NCBI GenBank assembly: GCA_029204225.1
Contig: CM055108.1
Location: 9,774,056 to 9,838,055, forward strand
Reading direction: 5' to 3'
Source: Diphasiastrum complanatum
Lineage: Eukaryota > Streptophyta > Lycopodiopsida > Lycopodiales > Lycopodiaceae
DNA: 64,000 nucleotides
Shown: positions 38,941-50,572 of the stretch, one piece after another
How the letters are laid out: every line of letters begins with the position of its first letter
Numbering within the stretch: position 1 is the stretch's first letter
Notes under the pieces: model-generated
What the model saw: the letters and a program-made list of their open reading frames with translations, nothing else
What the model was told of the DNA's origin: nothing
Database searches by the model: none
Position numbers and translations under genes: made by a program

Positions 38941-40936
38941 TCTGGTCATCAAATTCAGATTGAGTTTTATGATTTCAGACTTCATTCTTTATGGTTAGTC
39001 ACATTCTAACCTTTATTTTTTCCATTTTATTGTAGCTTCTCTTAGTTTTGTAATTTGATGGTGCTTAGGAGAGATTGGTTCACGAAAGTATGAAACAGGT
39101 GTGGTACTTATGTTGATACATTCCTATTTTTTGTTTGCTTTGATGTGTCTTGATAGCTGGCCACTGGGATCTGATATTGTGTCTCCGTGATTGATCTCTA
39201 GATGCAGATGTGCAGGTTTTGGATATGTAGTATCACAAGAAGTATTTGAGAGATGATCAAGAGTCGAGGTTTGGAACCTCAAACATTGAAAGTTGGACCT
39301 ACTCAAGAAGTTTATTGTCTATGGTCTATTTGGGAGTTCAGAGCTTTTTTAGAGAAGCATATGATCAAACAAAGCCAATGTCTTCTAGTAAGTGCAACAT
39401 GAAATCTCAACGAGTCCTTAAATGTAATCAAACCTGAGACACAGCTAAACACATCAAACTGGATGTGCCTTTAAAGAATGTGCTTTTATAGCATTGTCTC
39501 TTTTATCTATTTTTGATTCAATTTACAATCTTCAATTGCTTCCTTTCAGGTAGCCATATGAAACTTCTGTTTATGTTGAATTTGGCAAATATTTGCACAC
39601 AGAACGATCTACTTTTTTTCTTGTAACATGCTCGTGCACACACATTCAAATAGATGCCAGATGATATTTGAATCAGAGAGCAATCTTGGTGAAGTACACA
39701 ACACCACCTTGACATTTTATTGTTTTTCGTCCATAAGTAGTATGTTTTCCAATGAGTCTTGGCAATAAGGGCATAGTTCTTGTCGTTATGCTAACAAAAA
39801 CTATTGGTGATTTTTAAAAGAATCAGGTGGTCTTTTATAGCGCTTATTTGTGTGTCTTTTTTGCTCTTTATTCTACAAATCAAACACCAGTGAAGCAGTT
39901 GTAGCTCATCTCCCTATTTCGATAATCATCCGAGGCCAATATGTGTGCCATCAATAGTCTTTTCAAAGGATGCAAAGGTAAATGTTCATCTGCTTCAATT
40001 TACTCGTCCATGTTTGTAAATAGTTTTTAATTTGCTCTAACAAGCATCATGATAATCTATTGTATATGCTTTTACCCTTTAAAGTTCCCTAGTTCAGCAC
40101 TGTTAACTTCTTGAGTCATGACATGAATCATTTGTCTTCCTCTGCCTGATTCAAGCAACCTCTTAGAATCCTTTGATAGTATAAATCATGATGCACCAAT
40201 GATTTTTGTTTTTGTTCTCTAATTACATGAAGATTAAAGCTTTGATTTTGCAAACGTTGTTTGAAGACCATAAAACTTTACATATATTTTGGACTATGTC
40301 ATTGTGCTCACAAGAATGAAATCCATGCTTTATGAGAAAATCTCCTATATCTCTTATTCAACATCAAGATCAAGTTCACCTTGCTAGCATTTAGCTTCTT
40401 TGCAAGCAAAGATTTTCTTTTTTTTCTCCAAGATTTTTGAATGAGCTCTCTTTGTCTATAGCTTTTGTATGTTGTCATCAAGTTTTGTGCTTGACTCTAT
40501 CAAGCTTTAATTCAAAGGCTGGAAGCAAAGAATATATTGTGTTGTCACTTAAAAAAGCTGGTTGTGCATAATCGTGAGAAAGAGGTTAAGCACTTAGGAG
40601 TGTTTTGATCCACGTAGTCGAATGGATTCGAAGACATCTCTTGCAATGTCACCATACAATAGCATTTCATTTACGAAATCCATTTATTCTCCCAAACTAC
40701 TTGTGCTCCTCATATCTTTGCCAAAATGATTCTTACATTGCTCATCCATAGTATCATCAAACCATATTATGTATATCTTACAGCTATAATAATTTTGCTA
40801 CTCTTAAAGTCGCATAATTGGAGATGATCTTAGTTTTCAATGTTTCTGAGAGTTGATTGTTGGTTATGCTACTTTTGAGCTTAATCAAAGGGATTTGAGA
40901 CTGGTTTTGTTGAGTATTTTAGAGCTTTCAAGGCCC

Positions 40937-40938
<2 letters not shown>
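38941..40938. other. COX23 3'UTR and downstream intergenic DNA
   Basis: No further coding exons are recognised on either strand. T-rich stretches and ordinary AT-rich sequence. The COX23 polyadenylation point cannot be placed. Confidence 0.4.
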
Positions 40939-40999
<61 letters not shown>

Positions 41000-41100
41000 G
41001 AAGAAGCTTTATTAACGTCTTTTCCATGCCAAAAGATGGATAAGACGAACAAGTACAACAAGTAAAGTGGAACCAAGACGGAGCAGTGCCGTCAAACAAC
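40939..41100 (-). mobile_element. 5'-truncated LINE 3' end with (CT)n tail
   Basis: On the minus strand the sequence reads CTTTTGGCATGGAAAAGACG then TTAATAAAGCTTCTTCGTC, then a (CT)30 tract. The same 3' end occurs at 61447-61490 next to LINE ORF1 sequence, so this is a short truncated copy of that family. Confidence 0.6.
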
Positions 41101-41374
41101 ATAATTGAAAAACAAACAAACTAAGAAGAGGATAGTGTCCAGGATTATATGGTATGAAGACCATTTACAGATTTAACCGGCATCTCTTTAGTGCTTTAAC
41201 TCTCTCACTAACTCTGAACAATCTCAGATATCTCATTAGTAGCAACAGACTTAATATCTACAAAACAAATGATACCATCCCTATAGATCAGCCGCTTTCA
41301 TTCGTTATAGCCTCCTGTTTTACCTTTTTCCATTCTTGAACCAGAATGAAAGTAAGGTCTTCATCCAGGTATAT

Positions 41375-43775
41375 CGTAGTGCCCTGATTCTAGATTGTTT
41401 AGCAAGATCTAGTTCAGAAGAAATGGCTTAACCACAATCTAGCTTGCTAAGCATCAGATTATGATAGCAATGAATCAAAGAATGAACAAAAAGTACAAGA
41501 TTTTAGTGTATTAGCATTAGCTTCAACACGAGTTAGAGAGAGAAAGCTAGAGAGATAACAAGCAAAATAGTTTAGATCCAAAATGGCATGAGGTAGCTAC
41601 AAAACTTTGGTTCTTCATCATAGATTGTGAGGAGAGCTACACATATTTATGGAGTTTGAGGTAGCTCGAGGTGGAACCACATCTATCCATTCCAAAATGA
41701 CAACTAAAGTGACATCTAGAGTCTATGTGACATTTGTCACTTGCCATGCATGAAATTCTACCAACTTTTTACAAGTGTACTAGTTCTAACTAACAAAGTA
41801 CAAATCATCATGCATGTGTCCATTACACTTTGTGCATGCCTTGCATGTCAATGGATCACTTACAATTAATGCATGTGAATTGCCACGAGTTTCTACAAGC
41901 ATGAATTTGTCAATTCTATGTCTACAAACTATATGCAAGTTGTATTCTTCAAACTAGACATTTATAACCATGTAGCTCGAGTTCTATGTAGGCCAAACTT
42001 GGCATTTTGCATTTATGAGCTACATACTTGCATGGTACAACATTTGTAGCAAGCCAAGAAATCAATATGGATTTGTTTTTCCAATTTTAACACTCCCCCT
42101 AAAAAATAATCTATATTGATTTGAACAAGGATCTTGGTATAACTCCAAGATTGGCTCTATGCTTGATGAAAGAACTTTTGTTCAAAGGTTTGGTGAGCAT
42201 ATCAGCAATGCAAGATGATGTGTCGATGTGCTCCAAATTGATTTCCCCTCCAATGAGCTTCTCTCTCACGAAGTGATGTGCAGCTTCGATATGCTTGCTC
42301 CTTGCATGGAATATCGGGTTGTTGGCAAGGGCTTGGACTAAAATGTTGTCACACATGATCATAGGTAGATCCTCTTCCAAGATTATCTTTAGTTCCACTA
42401 GTAACCTCTTGATCCAAAGCACTTCCTTTGTTGTTGTAGTGAGTGCCTTGTACTCAGCTTCACATGATGAGAGTGATACAGTATCTTGCTTTTTGGAAAG
42501 CCAAGATATCAAGTTTCCTCCAAGATATATGACATAAGCACTTGAAGATTTTCGATCAGATCTATCACTTGTAAAATCCGAGTCACAATAACCAATAATA
42601 GAAAGATCTTCACTTTTATACAATAAACCAAAATCAAAAGTTGAAGATATATATCTAAGCACTCTCTTGGCCATTTTCCAATGATAGATAGTAGGATTCT
42701 GCATAGCCTGGCTCAACTTACGAACACTAAAGCTTATGTCAGGTCTAGTTATTGTGAGCCAAATTAAGGAGCCTATAAATCTTCTAAAAAGTGTGATGTC
42801 CACGAAGGATCTTTCATCACCTTTGTTAGAATCCTTTACATTTTGCTCCATAGGTGTTTCTATACTCTTACAATTCAACATAATGAACTTCTTTAACATG
42901 GAAAGAGCATACTTGGATTGACATACAAAAGCTTTATTTTTAAGAAAGTCAATCTCTCTTAGACCTACAATATAGTGAATTTCTCCAAGATCTTGCATCT
43001 GGACTCTTTTCCAAGTGCAATCTTGGTTTCCTCAACTAGCTTGATACTACTTCCTGTCAGAATGATACCATCAACATAAATGAGAATAATGACAATATCT
43101 TTATCAAAAAAATTTGACATACAAGGAAGGATCATAGTTACTAAGATTAAATCCTAGTGACTCAAGAAAGGTGTTAAGTCGAGAATACCATGACCTTGGA
43201 GCTTGCTTCAATCCATATAAACTTTTGAGGAACAAACAAACTTTTTCTTTATCATGGATGAACCCAATAGGCTGATCCATATAAATCTATTCTTCTAGAT
43301 ACCCATTTGGAAATGCATTAGAGACATCTAGTTGAAGAACTTGCCAATTGAAATAACAAGCAAGAGTTCTAATTGATACCATCTTTGCAACTGGGGCAAA
43401 GGTCTCATCATAATGAAGCTTATAAACTTGAGCAAAACCTTTAGCACAAAGCCTAGCCTTGTACTTGTTGATTGTGCCATCTTGATTATACTTGACTCGA
43501 AAAACCCACTTGCTTGCAACAGAATTTTCTTCAATCTCTTTGGAGAGATTAACTTGCTTGAGTTGGTTTTTCTTCTTGAAGTAATTAGAGGCATAGTGCC
43601 CCTTCTTGCCACAAAGGAGCATTTTGAGTCCTATGCTCAGCATCAACGAAGTGTTGAAAATTCCAGAATTCACACGTGTGGGGAATGTCCACAAGAGTGA
43701 CTGATCTTGATTAAGCTTTGTGATTGGCACAGTACCCGGATTCTAGATTGTTCAACAAGATCTAGTTCAGAAAAT
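41375..43775 (-). mobile_element. Internally deleted Copia element
   Basis: In minus orientation a truncated 5' LTR end (43735-43775, shared 40-bp stretch with 41380-41425) precedes a short coding region in which a zinc-knuckle remnant is followed directly by reverse transcriptase. RNase H, a purine tract (TTTAGGGGGAG, 42095-42105) and a 3' LTR starting TGTTAAAATTGG (42094 down to about 41375) follow. Protease and integrase have been removed. Confidence 0.7.
42111..43640 (-). pseudogene. Copia RT and RNase H with gag knuckle fused to RT
   Basis: Reading from 43640: LCGKKGHYASNYFKKKNQ (degenerate CCHC, final Cys is Tyr), then within about 20 residues ASKWVFRVKYNQDGTINKYK, FAQVYKLHYDETFAPVAKM, LQLDVSNAFPNGYLEE. 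A broken middle (KVCLFLKSLYGLKQAPRSWY region, 43280-43190; the VDG motif area ~43060) follows. A long open frame 42998-42111 then shows DLGEIHYIVGL, RPDISFSVRKLSQAM, the RNase H core GYCDSDFTSD...KSSSAYVIYLGGNLISW, SSCEAEYKAL, HARSKHIEAAHHFVRE and DMLTKPL. The last 295 residues are uninterrupted. The direct jump from gag to RT marks an internal deletion. Confidence 0.8.
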
Positions 43776-44336
43776 AGAGACAATGGTGTCACATGCGCAC
43801 TTCACGTCCCCTATGCATCTCTTGAATGGGTCCCCAATTATGGATGTGTAGGTCTCATGCTCACAAGGTTGGATTATTCTCTTACTAATAGACTAATCGA
43901 CATTTTAATCTTCGTCCAATTTTTATCCAAACCTGCAGATTTCTTCGTGTTTTTACACAGTCCGCATAACTACTCAGAAACGGCTCACAATGTCGACATT
44001 TTCGGAATTTTCGTTTTTGGGATTTTCTTTCACTTCGGCTTTCTCGCAAAATATCAGATGCTTCAAATGCTAAAGAAATGACGTTGGCGAAGACCTTCGC
44101 ATTTTTCACATGACAGTTTACGTTCATTTCTGCAGTGTGACAATTTACTTTTAAATTTACAGACAGACTGTTTACGACCAAAAGCCACCGACTTGCATTA
44201 ATTCACATCAACAAGTAATTTCTGAGATGCCAGCACATCACAACTAATTGGATGACGCATTTGACAACCTAATTGCTTAGTATAAGTAGTTGTTCATATT
44301 CCTACATCTTAGCATTGAAGCAAACAGAATAGTTAG

Positions 44337-44384
<48 letters not shown>

Positions 44385-45240
44385 CTTTCAAGCTTGAATA
44401 CTCTTGAGCATTCTAGCTCACTTCTTCAGAGTTGATAGATTGCTATTGCGCTTACTGCTTATCAACATTGCGCTTAATTTAGACTTATATCTAGCTGCTC
44501 AGAGATAGCTTAGAGTACGCGGCTTCGATTCGCAAACTTGTTGTACTCATTTACACCTGTTTCATTTTCATACTGGATCAATACTATCTTCTTATTGTGT
44601 TTAGGTTTTTGTAATTCTCCGCGACTGATTATTTATTTGATAATTCAGTGCTTTAATGTTTGGCTACGTAATCACCGTAGTACTAATGATTTCAAAGTTT
44701 GTTACTATAAGATCGAACATGATTTTTATTACTATTGTTTTGTTCGAAATTGATAGACGTAGTCATGCATAGAGAAAGAGGAAGATAGTTTATTCTGCTG
44801 CACACGATAAGTTTTTCTTTTTTGTCGTTCGAATTCTTTTTGTTCGATTCTATTCGACCTATCTTTTATACACCTCTTTTCAACACACAAGTGATCCCAT
44901 GAGTTTCTTGCATACTTGTTACTTCTAATGGAATTTCATTTCTTATTCATCAACCTCGCAATGAGAGCACATGCATCCGACAACTTCCACCTTACTCTCC
45001 GTCTTGTTTTGCTCTTTCTCTTTTGGAGATGATCACATATTTATCGTTTTGTTATCTACTTGATTGCATTGACTATGCATTGCAATTTAATCCATAGCCA
45101 TTTGTATTTTATTTAGTAGTGGTTGCAAGCAAATTCATATAGCTATGTTAACAATTACGTTTCGTGGCATGCTACATAATTGTCACGCAAATAAATCATA
45201 ATAGCCAAAAATTGGTCAAAGAATTTTTAGATTTTTTCTA
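43776..45240. other. Unassigned, LTR-like sequence with (CT)n
   Basis: TATA-like CTTAGTATAAGTAG at 44277, then a (CT)n tract 44337-44381 and the palindromic CAAGCTTTCAAGCTTG resemble an LTR or promoter leader. No partner LTR is seen. No gene is recognised. Confidence 0.35.
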
Positions 45241-45244
45241 TTTT

Positions 45245-45633
45245 TCAACAGTGTCGAAATCCGACACATTTAAAATCCGTCGGATTCCGATGGAAAAAAT
45301 AAAATAAAATCTGTCAAATTCTGACGGATTGACACTTTTGCATGTTAGATTTTGACATTTTAATTTGTCGGATTCCGATGGATAATTCGACGTTTAGTGA
45401 AATCCGAGGTCCCACATGGCCGTCGGAATCCGATGGCCACGTGGCATGTTTTTCGAGAATTTTTTTTGCCAAGGCAGTTGTCGATTTTGGGCTTGTTATC
45501 AGATACCGACTGATTTTAAATGCGACGAATTCTCATGACAACCCTATTGCGACGCATTTTTTTGACACCCGCGTCGATTCAGAAAAAATTAAAACGTGAC
45601 TTCATGTCGGAAATCGCAACAATTCTTGTAGTG
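45245..45633 (-). mobile_element. CACTA-type terminal region
   Basis: The minus strand from 45633 begins CACTACAAGAATTGTTGCGA, the typical start of plant CACTA terminal inverted repeats. Internal to it are repeated motifs GTCGGATTCCGATGG at 45278, 45367 and 45420 (the last inside a near-palindrome GGCCGTCGGAATCCGATGGC). No transposase and no second terminus is found, so it is a solo end or a short non-autonomous copy. Confidence 0.6.
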
Positions 45634-46094
45634 TTGTAACTTTGTGTTGTTGGATCTATGTGATCTTGAGCCATTTACAGGTCATGTATACTCAAGAGAG
45701 ATATATTTATATTTTTTTGATGTGATTAATCAAAACATGCTTTTTATTTTTTGAGAAGTTTGTGTACATTCAAGCTTCGTTATTGTTTCTAGTTTCTAAA
45801 TTGACAATCTCCACTAGTAAGTGAGCTATGATCCCCATGTGGATGAACACTCCCTAGTTAGTGAGCTATGCTCCCCGTGTGGATAAATTAATCTCCTTTA
45901 TTGGACGAAATTTTTTCTTTGTGGATGAGCTTTGCTCCCCTTGAAAGAAAGTCTTTCTATATGGACAAGCACTAAGATTGTCAATTATTTTGCATATAGT
46001 TTTTGTTGATTCAATAGGATTGATTGTAATAATCTCTCCAAATTGTGTGTGTGTGTGTGTGATCAATTTTTAGATCTTAGTCTCAATCTATTGT

Positions 46095-46530
46095 GATTGA
46101 TCATCTGTTGATTAAGATTCATTAAAAATCTACATGTGATTTGATTAGTTTAAAGAGAAATAGTATTTCGAGGTTCTAAATCTTTGTGATTTCACTATTC
46201 CTTCATTTGTTGAGAGGATGTGAGTGCTTAGTGCATTAGAACATGTTCAAATAGGAGGAGTAATTGTTTTGCATGATGGCTACTAATAGTGGAATCATGT
46301 TGGAAAGTAATGATAGGCTCAACTCTACCAGTTATTCAACTTGGAAGGTGAGGATGGAATCCTTACTTGAGTTGAATGAGTTAATGGATATTGTTGCAGG
46401 TGTGGAATAGAGTCCTTTGGTACTTCTAGACCAAATGAGATATGATAAAAGGGCCAAGAAGACACTCCAGCTCATCAAGATGAATGTCACCAATGAACTT
46501 TTCAAGGAAGTTGGTAAGTGCACTTCTTGA
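46095..46530 (+). pseudogene. Second fragment of the 1.7-kb Copia family (leader and gag start)
   Basis: The leader (TTCATTTGTTGA...GTGCTTAGTGCATTAGAACA) and gag start MMATNSGIMLESNDRLNSTS, YSTWKVRMESLLELNELMDIV, LIKMNVTNELFKEVGKCTS are close to 1960-2300. An in-frame TAG follows the GVE segment, and the copy is cut at about 46530. It shows the non-autonomous family is present at least twice locally. Confidence 0.75.
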
Positions 46531-47930
46531 GGTAAACAATGAAATGCATTCAATAAAAAATGAATAAACTCACATATTCTAACATACACTACATTGAAGA
46601 TTTGAAGACAATTTGCAACCCATCTCATAACTACAAAATTTTGTCGCGAACCAAAGATTGAAACAAAATACATAAATAATGCATGATTTATCCACTTGAA
46701 AACTTGGTCTTCTCCACATTAACCAATATACGGACACACATCTCATCATACATTATGTTAATACCACATTCCTAGAAAAAGGGCACATCAAAAAGAGAAG
46801 AAGCAACCTACTACCTATTAAAATTAGATATACTTTGCTTACAAGACTCATGTTGAAAGGATACACACATACTTTTGAAAGTTATATAAGAGCCTTGACC
46901 TATATTTGCAAGTGATACATTTTTTAATACATCACGAGCCCTGCACAAAGCAATGAGAACCATTGATAAAATAATACAAAACAACAATGGTTGATTCAAC
47001 TAGCTTCATTATGTACATGACAAACACTTACATAGAATGAAAGGCCACATCCGAGGAGCACAAGGCTCCAATTCTCCAGTAATTCAACAACTAGGATTTG
47101 AGCCTTGCCCACACAGACACAATTCCAACTTGACTTTTGTAGAGGACAATAAATGCAATATTCGATGAGGGAATACGATGTTACATTCACATATTAGCCA
47201 TTTGAAAAGAAGAAATAAAAGACTATTATGAATTGTAAGCAATCTATCACCAACCATACTCAAAAACATTCTTGAACTACTTCTGGTGATTTTCAAATTG
47301 ATTATTAAAAGCACATTCAACTACTCACCAACTAGCAAAGCTTTCTATGTGAGCCTATACGTCAAGTTGCTAAAGAGGCTAGAACTTTGCACACTTCAAA
47401 ACTTTACCATTCATTGGGTTATCGTGAATGTCATTATGTATCTACTTATGCATACTAATCATGTCACTCTCCATCTACCACTAAAACCACTCAATGACAT
47501 TAATTGCGAATTTAAAATCATACATATATGAGTTATAATTGATATCATGAAACTATCTAAAACCACCATCTAATTAATATAATCATGTCTATATGATAAC
47601 ATTATTGATTTCTAATCTTAACACCAAATTAATGTCTCAAACTCATATCATGATTTTGAATATATTTGACATCCCACTAACAACATTAATGCCTAGTGAC
47701 CATTTATCCACCTCAATAACATTTTTTTTCTCTTTAGTCATTTCCAAATAAATTGCAATGGCATTACAAGTTTTTGGTTTTAAAGTGTCATATACTACAA
47801 AGGCCTTGATGAGAGATAAATAATTTTATTCACAACTATGCACCACACATTTGATAGTAGGCAGAGCCTGAACAACGAGCACAAAGTTCCAGGATGTCAA
47901 TTGTGTAGTGGTTAGGGTTTGAGCATGTAT
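46531..47930. other. Intergenic, no gene recognised
   Basis: AT-rich sequence. Open frames up to about 110 codons (for example 46332-46673 minus) lack recognisable features. Confidence 0.4.
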
Positions 47931-47936
47931 AATCGT

Positions 47937-48175
47937 TGCAAGAATTTTTCTCGTATACAACTCCACTTGCCTCACCTTATTGCGGCAAGAACTTCCCTTC
48001 CACCCAATTGAACTCACTCAGCTTGGCGAGTTTGAGCCCATGTTATTGTGACAAGAACTTCTCTTCTACCCAACTGAACTCGCTCACTTTGGAGATTTCG
48101 AGCCAGTGTTATTGTGACAAAACTTTCACTTGTACCCAACTCAATTCTCTCGCCTTAAGAGTTGAGAGCCTATGC
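47937..48175 (+). repeat. About 69-bp tandem repeat keeping an open frame
   Basis: Three and a half units, each encoding the pattern (Y)CxKxFxxTQLNSL plus about nine residues, run in frame from about 47984 to 48190 within an open frame 47936-48223. Conserved DNA phrases are TATTGTGACAAGAACTT and TACCCAACTGAACTCGCTC. No start context or partner exon is visible. Confidence 0.55.
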
Positions 48176-48379
48176 AAATGCAAGAAGATTCAAATCTTGC
48201 CGTTTATTCATAGAAAAAAGTAGTAGGTACATTGATGAAAAAGATATATACACCCGGAAAGGGAAGTTTAAACAAAAGTATGCAAGAAGAGTTTGCCCTC
48301 AACCCAAATCAACCTGACATAACACAATTTCATAGCTATGCATGTGGAGAGGCCCTCATAAATCATTAGCATACTTTTT

Positions 48380-48691
48380 GAGGAGTGGGGGGCCTGCGAA
48401 TCCCAGATCCCGTTTCTAGTAAGTTCTTTAACCAAGGGGCAAGGGGCGAGGGGCCTGGGAGGGCGGCTTATTGGTACGGTATACTTTACGCTGGATCACT
48501 TTCAGTCTTGCCACGTGGCATATTTTAATCAGTTTGCCACTTGGAATACTTTTAATGGTTGATTCTTAAAACGTGGCAGAATCTGAACGCTTGTGGCGAA
48601 TCCGACGGTGGCGAGGTATAAACCATGGTGCCAGTAAGACGCGAGAGAGAGAGAGAGGGGGGTTTAGCAGCTAAATTCGCAAGAGCGATCG

Positions 48692-48728
<37 letters not shown>

Positions 48729-48812
48729 ACAGCGAGTGAGGAAGGAGAGCTCGCGTGTTGGCGATGTGGTTTGAGAATCAAATTTGATAATCGAATACAG
48801 ATCTTGCATTGG
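48380..48812 (+). promoter_or_regulatory. GC/CpG-rich promoter and GA-rich 5'UTR-like region
   Basis: In AT-rich surroundings this block is rich in G, C and CpG. It contains CCACGTGGCA (G-box-like, 48511-48520), ACGTGGCA (48572), a TATA-like GAGGTATAAACC at 48613, and two GA-repeat leaders (48645-48660, 48694-48722). A good donor TTG|GTAAGAG follows at 48811. This resembles a plant promoter with a non-coding first exon on the plus strand. The next plus-strand host gene is the GH123-like gene starting at 56182, so it may be its leader; the link is inference. Confidence 0.4.
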
Positions 48813-50572
48813 TAAGAGTCTGATCAAAATCGCCTTGCATTTTTGATCATTGCCTCCTCCATCGGATAGTAGCTATTCTAGCTTTTGCTCACTTCTTGCC
48901 GTTCGTTTTGCTGCCCATTGCAGTCGGCCGTGAGATATTAGCTTGTGCTTGCATGTCGCGATCTATAGACATTTGAACTCGCATTTAATGGCCATACTTT
49001 TCTGGTTTCTGATTTTGTTGAATTCAATTCGTAAGTGTTTGTTTTCTTGGACGTCTTTGATCTTTGATCTTCGCTTTTAAACCAAGATCCATGGTTTCCG
49101 TTTTCTTGTCCCGCATTCTTTTTCATCGGGAAATTAGTTGCTCTTTCTGTCCTCACTAGGGCGTCCAGTCAAATTTTGTCTTTATCCACTGATAGATAGC
49201 TCAATAGGTTATAGATGTGTCGATGCAGTGAGGTCCTTCGTCTCAGAGGCTCTGTTTGTCGCTGCCATTTCCGTTCACCCGAAATAGAACCGGTTGTATG
49301 CGAGCAACTCCTAGCAGTATTGGCTTTGCATGTTCACTTGCTGTTTGGCGCTCTACTGATCTCAACTTCCTTGTTACTTGATCGGTGGCAGTGGACAATA
49401 AATCATACGTCTATCCTGCTTTGTGTGCTTCACAAAAAATTGACAATCGGAACGGTATCATTTCTGGCTAATATCCACAATTCTAGCGGCTCAAAGATGA
49501 TAGGGATCTATCTTGCACCATGAAGAAATACATTGCAAACAACAAAATTCATGAGATCCACAATAATGAGTAGTTGTACCTTCAACACATGAACTATGAG
49601 CTCAAGCTGAAGGTCATCAATGTCTCTAGCTTATCTTTTGTTATGGCTTCTAGGATAAGCTTGGAAAGGTGAACAGCGACGGGTTTGGCCAAAATCACGA
49701 CCATCCGCTTCGAAATTATTAGATGATGTTTGTATTAGTCTCTGCATGTAGGAACAAGGATGTTTGTGGGGTTTGCTTGTAGGTACGACTCATGAGAGTG
49801 TTTGTGGGGTGCATGATTGAAGAACTTGTGCCAGATTTCATAAGAGGAGGAGCAATAGAAGGAGATTTCAAAGGACGAGGAATGCTCTCTTCTTATGACG
49901 TGAACAACTATCAACTTGGTTATGAAATCCTTCCTAAAGCAAATTTTTATATTTAATATGATGGGAGAACTCGGCCCTTTGCGGGTAACTTATTTTTTTC
50001 AAATAGAAATTATAACCTACTTAGTTTGTATTAAATATACATTGTTGTTCTAAGAAATTATTGGGACTATTAGAATTTTTCCATCTGGACCAAGACTACA
50101 AGGATGATGTTTTTGTAGAATTCATTGTTGGGCAATATGAAGAAAAGATAATCTTATAGGACATACTCGCCATTAGGGGTTAGACAATGTCTTAACATCT
50201 CCTTGAAACTAGTGGAAGGTCACCCAAGAGTTGGTAATGTTGTTAGATGTCGTTAAAGAAGCCAATACTGAATTCCAGTAAATGCTAATTGATGTGTAAG
50301 ATGATCTATTAGACAATGTCTTGATAGCTCCTTGAAATGATAAGATATTTTTGTTGCTTTCTATTGGTAAGATCTCACATGCACTAACATGATACATGGT
50401 TCATAGAAAGTAGTAAATTCCATCGAATGCCTGGTGATGGAGTAAGGTGCCATATTTGGTGACGTTCTGGCCAATTTCTTGAAACCAGCAATGGACTCTC
50501 GCAGCAGGGATCAGATGTCATTGGCGGGGCCGAAATTATGGGCTATTTGAGATACATGGTTTAGAAGGGCCA
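48813..50572. other. Possible 5'UTR intron sequence, no gene recognised
   Basis: Moderately GC-rich to 49500, then AT-rich. The open frame 49215-49523 has no recognised domain. 50400-50570 may already be diverged retrotransposon sequence. Confidence 0.35.
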
